33,665 nt of DNA from Rhodophyticola sp. (GCA_028279315.1 JANQNZ010000113.1:1-33665); one strand, 5' to 3'. Positions 1 to 8,880 are shown, counted from the stretch's first letter. Numbers and translations are program-made. The notes: generated from the letters alone by a model not told the origin.

Positions 1-24
1 TTGGCATGGACGGGGCTCCCTTGT

Positions 25-1197
25 TTAAGCGGCAGGTAATCGTCGTTCGACCAGTTCAGCGAAGAAGCTGCACCCATAGGGGATCGCCTCATCGTTGAAG
101 TTGTATTCCGGGTGATGGACCTTGGCGCTGTCGCCATTGCCGACATTAATGAAGGCGCCCGGGCGGGCCAAGAGCATGTAAGAGAAATCCTCGGCGCCCA
201 TGCGAGGGGGACGCCCGTAATGAACCTTCTCGGTGCCCGCGACGGCGCGGGCGACCTCTGCCGCGATCTCGGCATTGGCGTCGTGGTTCACGGTCACCGG
301 ATAGCCCCGGTCGAAATCGATATGCGCCTCGCAGCCATAGGCGGCGGCGGTGGAGTGGATCAGGTCTTTCGCCCGCGCCTCGGCCATGGTGCGGATGTCT
401 TCATCAAGCGTGCGGATGGTGCCACGCAGCAGGATGGCGGACGGGATGATGTTGGACGCTTCCGAGCTGGATTTGATCGTGCAGACCGAGACCACAACCT
501 GTTTCAACGGGTCCACATTGCGGCTCGCCACGGTTTGCAGCGCCATAACGATATTGGCCGCCGCCGGCATCGGGTCGATGGTGTTGTGAGGTTGCGCCGC
601 GTGGCCGCCTTTGCCCACAACCTGGACTTCGAATTCATCGCAGGCGGCCATGATGGGCCCGGGGGCCACGCCAAACTCGCCCACGGGCAGACCCGGCTCA
701 TTATGCATCCCGTAAACCTCGTCGATGCCGAACCGCTCCATCATCCCGTCATCGACCATGGCTTTGCCCCCTGCCCCGCCTTCTTCGGCGGGCTGGAAGA
801 TCACCGCGACCGTGCCGTCAAAATTCCGCGTCTCGGCCAGATATTTCGCGGCGCCAAGCAGCATCGCGGTATGGCCGTCATGGCCGCAAGCATGCATCTG
901 CCCCTCGGTCTGAGAGGCATAAGGCAGCCCGGTCTCCTCCCGCATCGGCAGCGCGTCCATATCGGCGGGGAGGCCGATGGTCCGGCCCGAGCCGTCCGAT
1001 TTGCCCCGGATCAACCCGACAATGCCGGAGCGGCCAATGCCGGTGACAATCTCATCAACGCCAAACTCCCTGAGCTTGGCCTCGACCAGGGCGGTTGTGT
1101 TGGGCAGATCATACCCAAGCTCGGGCTTGGAATGGATGTCACGACGCCATTCGGCGATTTCGGGCAGCAGTTCAGCAAGACGATTCTTGATCGGCAT
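25..1197 (-). CDS. M20-family amidohydrolase (hippurate hydrolase-like)
   Basis: A 390-residue metal-dependent hydrolase of the M20 (amidohydrolase/HipO-like) family, expected to remove an acyl group from an N-acyl amino acid in the cytoplasm. Visible family motifs are HACGHDGH at residues 102-109 (Cys104 and His106 are expected metal ligands), PAEEGG at 136-141 (the Glu pair), His165 in GMHNEPG, the dimerisation/lid region GKGGHAAQPH at 195-204, and GAEDFSYML near the C-terminus. The start ATG at 1195-1197 was chosen because it gives the usual family N-terminus and lies 10 bp after the stop of the upstream ArgE-like gene; a longer reading would overlap that gene by nearly 190 bp. It is the third gene of a leftward operon with an ABC ATPase and a deacetylase, so N-acylated amino acids or peptides brought in by the transporter are plausible substrates. 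That substrate assignment is inference; the family assignment is firm. Confidence 0.88.
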   Translation of the reverse strand: MPIKNRLAELLPEIAEWRRDIHSKPELGYDLPNTTALVEAKLREFGVDEIVTGIGRSGIVGLIRGKSDGSGRTIGLPADMDALPMREETGLPYASQTEGQMHACGHDGHTAMLLGAAKYLAETRNFDGTVAVIFQPAEEGGAGGKAMVDDGMMERFGIDEVYGMHNEPGLPVGEFGVAPGPIMAACDEFEVQVVGKGGHAAQPHNTIDPMPAAANIVMALQTVASRNVDPLKQVVVSVCTIKSSSEASNIIPSAILLRGTIRTLDEDIRTMAEARAKDLIHSTAAAYGCEAHIDFDRGYPVTVNHDANAEIAAEVARAVAGTEKVHYGRPPRMGAEDFSYMLLARPGAFINVGNGDSAKVHHPEYNFNDEAIPYGCSFFAELVERRLPAA

Positions 1198-1207
1198 CTT
1201 TGGCCAC

Positions 1208-2368
1208 TTAATCCTCACATAAGACATCCAGCAGGCGAGCCATGAAGCGTTCCCCCTGCTGGAATTGATCGATGGAGATAAACTCGTTTGGCTGATGGGC
1301 CTGCGCGATATTGCCCGGCCCGCAAACAACGGCGGAATAGCCGCCTTCCTGGAACTGCCCGGCCTCAGTGCCGAAGCTGACCACATGGGTGGCATTGTCC
1401 CCGGTCAGACGCCTGACCAGCGCCTCTGCCTCCCCATCGGTTTCGGGCGCGAGGCCCGGGACATCCCAAAGCGGATCGGCCTCGATGAAGCAAGAGGGAT
1501 GCACGGCCTGCATCTCTTTTTCCAGTGCATGAACTTCGGCCAGGTAACGCTCTTTCCAGGCTTGCGGGTCATCCGTTGGCACACAGCGGAAGGAGAGGAC
1601 AAAGCGGCAATCCTTGGCGGTGATATTGTGCGCCGTCCCGCCTTCGATCTTGCCCACATGGATGGTGGTGTAAGGCGGATCGAACGGGTTGTCCGGCGCC
1701 GCATTGGCCTTGCTTTCGGCGTTCATCCGATTGGCCCAGTTGATCAGTTTGGCGCCTTCCATGATCGCGGAGACACCCCGGTCTTGCAGGGAGGAATGCA
1801 CCTCATACCCGCGCAGATGCATGTCGAAGCCCACACCGCCTTTGTGGCCGGTGACGGTCTGCATCTGGGTCGGCTCCCCAATCAGGGCAACCGCGGCTTT
1901 GGGCACCACACCTTGCATTGCGGCAATCATCGGCGGGGCGCCGACACAGCCGGTTTCCTCATCGCGCGAGAGGCAAATCTGCAGCGGGCGCTTCAACTCC
2001 CGCTTCAAGGCGGGTGCCACAAGCGACAAGGCCAGCGCATCAAACCCTTTCATGTCGCAGGTGCCGCGCCCGAAAAGCTTGCCGTCTTTCTCCACGACCT
2101 CAAACGGGTTGGTATCCCAGGCTTGACCGTCCACCGGGACCACATCGGTGTGTCCTGACAGGATCACACCGCCATCCACCTCGGGCCCGATATGAGCATA
2201 GAGGGAGGCTTTGTTGCCCTCGTCATTGTAATCCCGGTGGCAGGTCACGCCCAGGCCGGAGAGATACTCCTCAACCCAATCCACCAGTTCCAGGTTCGAA
2301 TCCCGGCTGACCGTTGGGAAAGACACAAGCTTTTCCAACAGATCGCGGGCGCTGAGGGCCGTAGACAT
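1208..2368 (-). CDS. argE: Acetylornithine deacetylase (ArgE-type M20 peptidase)
   Basis: A 386-residue M20 metallopeptidase with the acetylornithine deacetylase / succinyl-diaminopimelate desuccinylase pattern. It is expected to hydrolyse N2-acetyl-L-ornithine to ornithine and acetate, or a related N-acyl amino acid. Motifs seen: SGHTDVVPVDG at 71-81 (His73 a metal ligand, Asp75 its partner), GRGTCDMKGF at 100-109 (bridging Asp105), DEETG at 136-140 (catalytic and metal Glu), and the C-terminal run containing FGTEAGQF, with AHQPNEFI carrying the last ligand His. Length fits the family. The gene lies 13 bp after the stop of the ABC ATPase and 10 bp before the second M20 enzyme, so the three are probably one transcript. 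Its place in a peptide-transport operon leaves open that the real substrate is an imported acyl amino acid rather than the arginine intermediate. Confidence 0.85.
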   Translation of the reverse strand: MSTALSARDLLEKLVSFPTVSRDSNLELVDWVEEYLSGLGVTCHRDYNDEGNKASLYAHIGPEVDGGVILSGHTDVVPVDGQAWDTNPFEVVEKDGKLFGRGTCDMKGFDALALSLVAPALKRELKRPLQICLSRDEETGCVGAPPMIAAMQGVVPKAAVALIGEPTQMQTVTGHKGGVGFDMHLRGYEVHSSLQDRGVSAIMEGAKLINWANRMNAESKANAAPDNPFDPPYTTIHVGKIEGGTAHNITAKDCRFVLSFRCVPTDDPQAWKERYLAEVHALEKEMQAVHPSCFIEADPLWDVPGLAPETDGEAEALVRRLTGDNATHVVSFGTEAGQFQEGGYSAVVCGPGNIAQAHQPNEFISIDQFQQGERFMARLLDVLCED

Positions 2369-2381
2369 GGGGGTTGCTCCC

Positions 2382-4202
2382 TTAATACCCGCTGTCGGTG
2401 GTCAGGATGAAATGACCGGTCTCAACCTCCCGGTATTCCGACGGCTCCGGCACATAGTCGAGATCATGAACCGGCGACGGGATGGGTTTGAAGTTGAGGT
2501 CGGTTTCGCTTTTTCGCTGCGTCGGATCGGCGATGGGCACGGCGCTAAGCAAGGCCTGCGTATAGGGGTGCTGCGGGTTCTCAAAGACCCGCGCCCGTGG
2601 CCCGATCTCCACAATCCGGCCCAGGAACATCACGCCCACATCATGGCTAACCCGCTCCACCACCGCCATGTCGTGAGAGATGAAGAGGTAAGAGAGACCC
2701 AGTTCCGCCTGCAATTCCATCATCAGGTTCAGAACCTCGGCCTGAACCGAGACGTCGAGGGCCGAGACGGCCTCATCGGCGATGATCAGCTTGGGGTTCA
2801 GCGCCAAGGCGCGGGCAATCGCGACCCGTTGGCGTTGGCCGCCCGACAGTTCGTGCGGATAGCGCGACATGAAATCCCGCGGCAGGCGCACCCGGTCGAA
2901 CAACATCGCGACACGGTCGGCGATCTCACTCCGGTTCGCGGTGTGGTAGTTCTGCATGGGCTCAGCCACTTGCGCGACCAGCTGCATCTGCGGATTGAGC
3001 GAGGCAAACGGGTCCTGGAACACCATCTGCATATCCTGGCGCGCCTTGCGCAGGTCGCTTGACCCAAGGGACATGATGTCGGTGCCGTCGAGCTCAATCC
3101 GGCCCGATTGCGGCTCCACCAAACGCAGGATCGAGCGCCCGGCGGTGGATTTCCCGCAGCCTGATTCGCCGACAAGGCTCAAGGTGCGGCCACGGTTCAG
3201 CGACAGCGAGACATCTTCGACCGCATGAACATTGGCGATGGTCCGGCGCAAAAGGCCACCTTTGACCGGAAACCGGGTGACGAGGTTTTCGACCTTCAGA
3301 AGCAGATCATCGCTGCCCTGGATCGGCTCCCGCGCCTCACCTTCCCGGCCGACAAGCTTCATTGGTTCAGGCAGGGCTTTGCCGCGCATCTCCCCCAGTT
3401 TCGGGACCGCAGCGAGCAGAGCCTTGGTGTAATCGTGCTGCGGATTGGCGAAGATCTGTTCGACCGGGCCTTCCTCAACCTTTTTGCCGCGATACATCAC
3501 AACAACCCGGTCAGCCATCTGGGCCACCACAGCCATGTCATGGGTGATGAACATCACCGACGTACCGGTTTCCCGCTTCAGCCGGTCAATAAGCGCCAGA
3601 ATCTCCGCCTGGATCGTCACGTCAAGCGCGGTTGTGGGCTCATCAGCGATCAGAATCTGCGGCTCGCAGGCCAGCGCAATGGCGATCACAACGCGCTGCC
3701 GCATCCCGCCTGAAAGCTCATGGGGATATTGCAGCAGACGCCGCTCTGGCTCAGGGATGCGCACTTGGCGCAGCAGCTCCAACGCCCGCTCCCGCGCCTC
3801 GGCCTTGCTCATGTGTTTGTGGCGGCGCAGGCCCTCGGTCAGTTGCCGCTCAATTGTGAAAACCGGGTTCAGGGCGGTCATCGGCTCTTGGAAGATCATG
3901 CCGATCTCATTGCCGCGAATCTCGCGCATGGAGTCGCCGCTGGCCTTGGACAGATCGACCACGCCGCCATCTTTCCGGTCGAACAGCAATTCGCCACTCG
4001 CGATGGTGCCGCCGCCAAATTCGACAAGCCGCATCAACGACAGAGAGGAGACCGATTTGCCCGACCCCGACTCGCCCACGATGCAGACCGTTTCACCGGC
4101 GGCCACCTCGAACGAGACGTCTTCGACACCAACAACCGTGCCGCCTTTTGTCTGAAATTCGACGCGCAGTTGGCGCACCTGAGCAATCGGCTGGTCGAGC
4201 AT
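2382..4202 (-). CDS. Fused two-domain peptide ABC transporter ATPase (DppD-DppF type)
   Basis: A 606-residue protein with two complete ABC ATPase domains that would energise the two permeases encoded on the other strand. Domain one: Walker A GESGSGKS at 43-50, signature LSGGMRQRV at 163-171, Walker B ILIADEPT at 183-190, and switch His in FITHDMAVV. Domain two: Walker A GESGCGKS at 345-352, a signature LSGGQRQRV, Walker B LIIADEAVSALD, and FISHDMAVV. Each domain is followed by the oligopeptide-specific NPQHDYTK / NPQHPYTQ segment, which places it in the DppD/DppF (OppD/OppF) group. Fusion into one chain is a common variant in alphaproteobacteria. The ATG at 4200-4202 is preceded by AGGGGA about 7 bases upstream. 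The gene heads a leftward operon that diverges from the binding-protein gene. All ATPase motifs look intact. Confidence 0.94.
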   Translation of the reverse strand: MLDQPIAQVRQLRVEFQTKGGTVVGVEDVSFEVAAGETVCIVGESGSGKSVSSLSLMRLVEFGGGTIASGELLFDRKDGGVVDLSKASGDSMREIRGNEIGMIFQEPMTALNPVFTIERQLTEGLRRHKHMSKAEARERALELLRQVRIPEPERRLLQYPHELSGGMRQRVVIAIALACEPQILIADEPTTALDVTIQAEILALIDRLKRETGTSVMFITHDMAVVAQMADRVVVMYRGKKVEEGPVEQIFANPQHDYTKALLAAVPKLGEMRGKALPEPMKLVGREGEAREPIQGSDDLLLKVENLVTRFPVKGGLLRRTIANVHAVEDVSLSLNRGRTLSLVGESGCGKSTAGRSILRLVEPQSGRIELDGTDIMSLGSSDLRKARQDMQMVFQDPFASLNPQMQLVAQVAEPMQNYHTANRSEIADRVAMLFDRVRLPRDFMSRYPHELSGGQRQRVAIARALALNPKLIIADEAVSALDVSVQAEVLNLMMELQAELGLSYLFISHDMAVVERVSHDVGVMFLGRIVEIGPRARVFENPQHPYTQALLSAVPIADPTQRKSETDLNFKPIPSPVHDLDYVPEPSEYREVETGHFILTTDSGY

Positions 4203-4236
4203 GCAGTTCCCCTATCGCCCAAGAATGACCCCGTGA

Positions 4237-4265
4237 CGCTAAGGGCATGTGCAGGGAAGTGTCAA
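4237..4265 (-). promoter_or_regulatory. Probable sigma-70 promoter for the ABC ATPase operon
   Basis: On the minus strand there is a perfect -35 hexamer TTGACA (4260-4265), a 17-bp spacer and a weak -10 TTAGCG (4237-4242). Transcription would begin near 4230, about 28 bases before the ATPase start. The -35 match is strong and the -10 match poor, so this is a tentative call. The promoter lies in the 274-bp gap shared with the divergent binding-protein gene. Confidence 0.4.
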
Positions 4266-4405
4266 ATGCCCCTTTTGAGACAACCGGGATGCATTCCCTG
4301 ACGGCATCGGGCTTGCATTTTCCCAGATATCCGCGTTCGATACGCGGGTTGAGGGTCAATGGGTTGGGGAACACTCTCCCAAACTGCGACCCTGGCGAAA
4401 TAAGG

Positions 4406-4447
4406 GCGGGGCCCAGAATGCCCCGCGCATTTCACTGGAACCAGTGA
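4406..4447 (+). promoter_or_regulatory. Hairpin plus palindrome in the leader of the binding-protein gene
   Basis: Two symmetric sequences sit just upstream of the binding-protein start. The first is a 7-bp stem GCGGGGC / GCCCCGC (4406-4412 and 4420-4426) with a 7-base loop. The second is a near-perfect palindrome TCACTGG-AA-CCAGTGA (4432-4447). Neither is followed by a T-run, so they do not look like an intrinsic terminator. They could be an operator or mRNA structures in the 5' leader. The rest of 4203-4476 shows no convincing ORF; a weak rightward promoter (TTGCAT at 4313-4318) is possible. Confidence 0.35.
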
Positions 4448-4476
4448 GTTCAACAAGGAGAAAGAGAGTTACTGCC

Positions 4477-6183
4477 ATGACATCCAGAACGCTATTGTTG
4501 GGGACAGCGGTCGCCGTGCTTTTGGCACCCGTCGCCGCGCTGGCCGAGCGCGGCTCGTCCGGACATCTCAACATCATCTATTGGCAAGCGCCCTCGACGC
4601 TGAACCCGTATCTGTCGGGTGGCACGAAGGAAGTGGAATCGGCCTCGCTGGTTTTGGAAAGCCTCGCGCGGTTTGACGATACCGGGACGATCACGCCCTG
4701 GCTCGCCACCGAGATTCCAACCGTGGAAAACGGCGGCGTGGCCGAGGATCTGACCTCGATCACCTGGACCTTGCGCGATGATGTGACCTGGTCCGATGGC
4801 ACCGATCTGACGCCAGCCGACCTGATCTTCACCTGGGAATACTGCACCCATCCCGAAGGCGGCTGCGCGCAGGCCAGCTTCTTTGACGGGGTGACAAGTG
4901 TTGAGGCCCTGAGCGAAGACCAAGTCCGGGTCAATTTCGACGCCCCGACACCCTTCCCCTACACCGCCTTTGTCGGGTCTGAATCGCCGATCATCCAGGC
5001 CGCGCAATTCGCCGATTGCCTGGGCGCGCGCGCGCCGGAATGCACCGAGGCCAACTTTGGCCCAATCGGCACCGGCCCCTTTGTGGTGGATGAATTCCGC
5101 CCAAATGACGTGATCGAGTTCTCGGCCAACCCGAACTTCCGCTTCCCCGACCGGCCCTATTTCGCCACCGTGACCTTCAAAGGCGGCGGTGATGCGGCAG
5201 CGGCGGCGCGGTCTGTTCTGGAAACGGGTGAGTTCGACTATGCCTGGAACCTGCAGATCGACCCGACGATCCTGGCGCAGATGGAAGCCCAAGGGAACGG
5301 CACGGTTGTGACTGCGTTCGGCACCTCGGTTGAGCGTCTGCACATGAACCAGTTCAATCCCGATCCGGCGCTCGGCGACGCGCGCTCGACCGCGGATGCA
5401 GGTCCACACCCGTTCCTCACCAACCCGGTTATCGGTCAGGCCATGTCGATGGCAATTGACCGCGCGCTTCTGGTGGAAGTGGGTTATGGCGCAGGCGGTC
5501 AGCCGACCTGTAACGTGCTGCCGGCACCGGAGCTTTATGCCTCCACCGCCAATGATGGCTGCCTGGTGCAGGACATCGCGGGCGCCAATGCGCTGCTTGA
5601 TGAGGCCGGTATCCTCGACACCGATGGCGATGGCATTCGTGAATACGAAGGCACGCCGCTTCGGGTTCTCTACCAGACCTCGACCAACGCCGTCCGTCAG
5701 GACACCCAGGCGCTGGTGAAGCAGTGGTGGTCCGAGATCGGCGTTGATGCGGAACTGCGGAACATCGACGCTTCGGTCTTCTTCGGCGGCGATCCGGCAT
5801 CCCCGGACACGTTCCAGAAGTTCTATGCCGATATCGAGATGTACACCAACAACTTCGCCGGTGTGGACCCGCAGGCCTATATGGCGAACTGGATCTGCTC
5901 GGAAATCCCGGGCCCCGACACCCAGTGGCAGGGCTCTAACATCCAGCGCTATTGCGACCCGGCCTATGAGGCCCTGGTCGATGAGATGGCCGTCACCGCC
6001 GATCTGAATGAGCGCGGCCGCCTGGCGCGCGAGATGAACGACATGCTGGTCCAAAGCTACTCGATCATCCCGCTGATCCACCGTGGTGGCGTCTCGGCCC
6101 ATGCGAACAGCCTGGAAGGCATCCGCATGTCCGACTGGGACACCGAGCTGTGGAACATCATGGATTGGCGCCGCGCTGAGTAA
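4477..6183 (+). CDS. Peptide ABC transporter periplasmic substrate-binding protein
   Basis: A 568-residue solute-binding protein of the SBP_bac_5 (DppA/OppA) family that captures peptides in the periplasm and delivers them to the permeases encoded downstream. Residues 1-23 form a clear Sec signal peptide with a hydrophobic core and an ALA cleavage site before Glu24. The mature protein shows the family pattern: an STLNPYLSGG-like N-terminus, WTLRDDVTWSDGT with TPADLIFTWEY, GTGPFVV, and the late PLIHRGGVSAH segment. The ATG at 4477 is chosen because it starts the signal peptide; a GTG at 4444 would add 11 residues in front of it. AAGGAG lies at 4455-4460, a rather long distance from the ATG, and the purine-rich AGAGAG nearer to it may contribute. 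Several cysteines in the mature part could form disulfides. The substrate class is inferred from the family. Confidence 0.93.
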   Translation: MTSRTLLLGTAVAVLLAPVAALAERGSSGHLNIIYWQAPSTLNPYLSGGTKEVESASLVLESLARFDDTGTITPWLATEIPTVENGGVAEDLTSITWTLRDDVTWSDGTDLTPADLIFTWEYCTHPEGGCAQASFFDGVTSVEALSEDQVRVNFDAPTPFPYTAFVGSESPIIQAAQFADCLGARAPECTEANFGPIGTGPFVVDEFRPNDVIEFSANPNFRFPDRPYFATVTFKGGGDAAAAARSVLETGEFDYAWNLQIDPTILAQMEAQGNGTVVTAFGTSVERLHMNQFNPDPALGDARSTADAGPHPFLTNPVIGQAMSMAIDRALLVEVGYGAGGQPTCNVLPAPELYASTANDGCLVQDIAGANALLDEAGILDTDGDGIREYEGTPLRVLYQTSTNAVRQDTQALVKQWWSEIGVDAELRNIDASVFFGGDPASPDTFQKFYADIEMYTNNFAGVDPQAYMANWICSEIPGPDTQWQGSNIQRYCDPAYEALVDEMAVTADLNERGRLAREMNDMLVQSYSIIPLIHRGGVSAHANSLEGIRMSDWDTELWNIMDWRRAE

Positions 6184-6199
6184 GCGGCACCCCTAGATC

Positions 6200-6237
6200 T
6201 TGCGCCGTCCCGGGCCTTCTTGCCCGGGGCGGCGCAA
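6200..6237 (+). repeat. Long hairpin between the binding-protein and exporter genes
   Basis: A 16-bp stem (6200-6215 with 6222-6237, one G-U wobble at 6208/6229) closes on a 6-base CTTCTT loop, starting 17 bp after the binding-protein stop. No T-run follows, so it is unlikely to be an efficient intrinsic terminator. Such stems behind binding-protein genes are known to protect the upstream mRNA from 3' decay and so give an excess of binding protein over permease. Applying that role here is inference. Confidence 0.7.
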
Positions 6238-6256
6238 CCCAGGACCTGACCCTCAT

Positions 6257-6892
6257 ATGACGCTTGAGCTTTATCTGGCCTATCTGGCAACCGTGGCGGT
6301 CTTCTTCGCATCGCCCCCGGGGCCGAGCCAGCTTCTGATGATTTCAAACTCGATCCGCCATGGCCCCCGCAGAAGCGGCTGGACGGTGGCGGGCGATCTT
6401 TCCGCAAACGCTTTGCAAATGCTTGCCGCGGGCTTTGGCCTGGCTGCGCTCATCGCAACCGCCGATTGGGCGCTTGGCGCGATCAAATGGGCCGGGGTTG
6501 CCTATCTGGTCTGGATGGGCATTCGCACCTTCCGTGCCGCCCCCAAAGCACCGGGAGAGGCCGCAGCGCTGGTCTCGGCCCGGCAACTCTATTTCCAAGG
6601 CTTCTTCACCTCCGCCTCGAATCCCAAGGCGGTGTTCTTCTTCGCCGCCCTTTTCCCGCAATTCATCACCGCCGGGGCCGCCATCTGGCCGCAGCTTCTG
6701 ATCCTGGGCACGACTTATCTGCTGATCGATGGGATTCTGCTTTTTGTCTACGGCGCCAGCGCCAACCGCCTTCTCGCCCGCCTCGCCTCCCGCGGTCGGC
6801 TTCTGAACCGCCTGTCAGGCAGCGCGATGATTGCCGCCGCCGGGCTTCTCGCTTTGCGTGACGTGCGCGCGCCCCTGACCTCGAACGGATGA
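6257..6892 (+). CDS. LysE/RhtB-family amino-acid exporter
   Basis: A 211-residue integral membrane protein of the LysE/RhtB translocator family, which exports amino acids or their derivatives. The typical N-terminal segment SPPGPSQLLM lies in the first helix region (about residues 15-25), followed by several hydrophobic helices, with SNPKAVFFFAALFPQF in the middle and a C-terminal RLLNRLSGSAMIAAAGLLAL helix region. The ATG at 6257 gives the canonical family N-terminus; upstream codons in the same frame run through the hairpin and look non-coding. The gene sits inside the peptide transporter operon, 7 bp before the first permease. This suggests that it relieves amino-acid build-up after imported peptides are hydrolysed. 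That link is inference; family membership is clear, substrate unknown. Confidence 0.88.
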   Translation: MTLELYLAYLATVAVFFASPPGPSQLLMISNSIRHGPRRSGWTVAGDLSANALQMLAAGFGLAALIATADWALGAIKWAGVAYLVWMGIRTFRAAPKAPGEAAALVSARQLYFQGFFTSASNPKAVFFFAALFPQFITAGAAIWPQLLILGTTYLLIDGILLFVYGASANRLLARLASRGRLLNRLSGSAMIAAAGLLALRDVRAPLTSNG

Positions 6893-6899
6893 CCGCCTT

Positions 6900-7910
6900 A
6901 TGCTGACCTACACAATCCGACGATTGCTGCTGGCCATCCCGACGCTGATCTTCATCAGCTTCATCATCTTCCTGATCGTGAAGCTCTCACCCTCTGACCC
7001 AACCGCGGGCCTGCCGCTGACTATCCCGCCAGAGGTGCGGGAGCAGATCCGCGAAAGCCTGGGCGTGAACGATCCGGTGATGGTGCAATATGTCAAATGG
7101 CTCCGCCTTATGGTCTGGGATGAGCCATTGCACCTGATCGAAGCCTGGACCGGGTGGGATATTGCCCCTGAGGGCGGGGCGCGCATCATCTCCTACCAAA
7201 CCCGCTCCCCCGTTATGGAGTTGATCGTCCAGCGGATGCCGCAGACCCTTTGGGTGGTTGGCGTCAGCTATATCGTCGGCGTGATCATCGCGCTGCCGAT
7301 CGGCATCATCTCGGCCTATCGGCAGTATTCCTGGTTCGACCAGATCGGCACCTTCATCTCGATGCTGGGCTTTTCGGTCCCGACTTTCTTCACCGGGGTT
7401 CTGTTCATCGTCATCTTCTCGGTCAATCTAGGCTGGTTCCCAAGTGTCTACGACACCACGCATGAGGTCACGGATTGGGACAGTTTCGTGGTGCAGTTAA
7501 AGCAGATCATCATGCCGGTGATGGTGTTGGGCCTGTTTAACGCCAGCCAGATCAGCCGGTTCATGCGCGCCTCGATGCTGGATAATCTCAATCAGGATTA
7601 CGTGCGCACGGCGCGGGCCAAGGGGTTGAGTGAGAAGGTTGTGGTGCTGGTCCACGTCCTCAGGAACTCGCTGATCCCCGTGGTCACCGTGATCGCGCTG
7701 AATGTGCCCGCGGTCTTTGGCGGCGCGATCATCACCGAACAGGTGTTCCGCGTGAACGGCATCGGCCAGCTTCTGATCATCGCGATCCAATCGGGCGATA
7801 TCCCGACGGTGCAAACTGTCAGCTTCATCTTCGCGGTCTTGATCGTGCTCTTCAATCTTATTGCCGATGTGCTCTACGGCATTCTCGACCCGAGGATTCG
7901 CTATGACTGA
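6900..7910 (+). CDS. Peptide ABC transporter permease (DppB-type)
   Basis: A 336-residue inner-membrane permease of the binding-protein-dependent transport family (DppB/OppB group). It begins with the typical MLTYTIRRLLLAIPTL membrane segment and has an N-terminal periplasmic domain before the core (about residues 45-115). The five-helix permease core contains the cytoplasmic EAA loop DYVRTARAKGLSEKVV, which docks onto the ATPase, and it ends ILYGILDPRIRYD-like (DVLYGILDPRIRYD). The stop overlaps the start of the next permease by 8 bp (7903-7910), which indicates translational coupling. It should form the heterodimeric channel with the downstream permease, powered by the fused ATPase encoded leftward. 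Confidence 0.93.
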   Translation: MLTYTIRRLLLAIPTLIFISFIIFLIVKLSPSDPTAGLPLTIPPEVREQIRESLGVNDPVMVQYVKWLRLMVWDEPLHLIEAWTGWDIAPEGGARIISYQTRSPVMELIVQRMPQTLWVVGVSYIVGVIIALPIGIISAYRQYSWFDQIGTFISMLGFSVPTFFTGVLFIVIFSVNLGWFPSVYDTTHEVTDWDSFVVQLKQIIMPVMVLGLFNASQISRFMRASMLDNLNQDYVRTARAKGLSEKVVVLVHVLRNSLIPVVTVIALNVPAVFGGAIITEQVFRVNGIGQLLIIAIQSGDIPTVQTVSFIFAVLIVLFNLIADVLYGILDPRIRYD

Positions 7911-8874
7911 CGCGCCGGAACCGAAACAGCCGCTGGCGACCAGCGGTGCGACCCCTGCGGGCGCCGCGCCGATCCTGGAGCCTGAGATCAACACCCCCCA
8001 TCGCAACCAATGGTGGGATGTGTGGGACCAGTTCAAGACCCATAAAGGCGCGGTGCTTGGCCTGGGCTTCTTCGTCTTCGCGCTGCTTTTTGTCTATATC
8101 GGCCCGTTCATCTGGACGATTGACCCGCAATTCATCGACATTCGCGCACGGAATTCAGGCCCCAGCCTGGCGCACCCGCTTGGCACCGACCAATTGGGCC
8201 GCGACACGCTGGCGCGCATGATGGCGGGTGGTCAGACCTCGATTGCGGTTGGGCTGACGGCGATGGCGCTGTCCCTGGTGCTTGGCACGTTGATCGGGGT
8301 GGTGGCGGGATATTTCCGGCGGATGGACGGCATCCTGATGCGGATGACCGACCTGTTCCTAGCGATGCCGCTTCTGCCGCTTCTTCTGGTCATCATCATG
8401 CTGTTCCGGGATCAGCTTCGCGCGGCTTTCGGGCCAGAGGGCGGGATCTTCATCCTGATCGTCTTTGTGATCGGGATCACCTCTTGGATGCAGACCGCGC
8501 GGGTGGTGCGGGGCGACGTCTTGGCTTTGAAAGAACGCGAGTTTGTGATGGCCGCACGCTCCATCGGGACGCCGTCGCGTCTGATGATCCTCCGCCATAT
8601 TCTGCCCAATGTGATGTCGCCGATCATGGTCTCGGCCACGTTGGGGATTGCAAATGCCATCATCACCGAAAGCGCGCTGAGCTTCCTGGGCCTCGGCTTC
8701 CCATCGGATTTCCCGACCTGGGGGCGGCTCTTGTTCGACGCCACGGACTGGTTGCAGCAGAACCCGGAGCGGGTGATTTGGCCGGGATTGGCGATCTCAC
8801 TGACCGTCTTGAGCGTGAACTATATCGGCGACGGGCTGCGCGACGCGCTTGATCCGCGGATTAGGGGGCGGTGA
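7903..8874 (+). CDS. Peptide ABC transporter permease (DppC-type)
   Basis: A 323-residue second permease of the DppC/OppC group. A soluble N-terminus of about 45 residues precedes the first membrane helix (GAVLGLGFFVFALLFVYIGP). The conserved HPLGTDQLGRDTLARMM segment and the EAA loop EFVMAARSIGTPSRLMI are both present, and the protein ends in the family-typical GDGLRDALDPRIRG. The ATG at 7903 is chosen because it overlaps the upstream permease stop by 8 bp and gives a normal N-terminus; an earlier in-frame ATG at 7861 lies deep inside the upstream gene. It is the last gene of the rightward uptake operon and is followed by a repeat-filled region before groEL. Confidence 0.93.
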   Translation: MTDAPEPKQPLATSGATPAGAAPILEPEINTPHRNQWWDVWDQFKTHKGAVLGLGFFVFALLFVYIGPFIWTIDPQFIDIRARNSGPSLAHPLGTDQLGRDTLARMMAGGQTSIAVGLTAMALSLVLGTLIGVVAGYFRRMDGILMRMTDLFLAMPLLPLLLVIIMLFRDQLRAAFGPEGGIFILIVFVIGITSWMQTARVVRGDVLALKEREFVMAARSIGTPSRLMILRHILPNVMSPIMVSATLGIANAIITESALSFLGLGFPSDFPTWGRLLFDATDWLQQNPERVIWPGLAISLTVLSVNYIGDGLRDALDPRIRGR

Positions 8875-8880
8875 GCGCGT

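Noticed and set aside
4492-6102. A 536-codon open frame antisense to the peptide-binding protein gene
   Set aside because: The binding-protein frame has a signal peptide and family motifs; the antisense frame has none.
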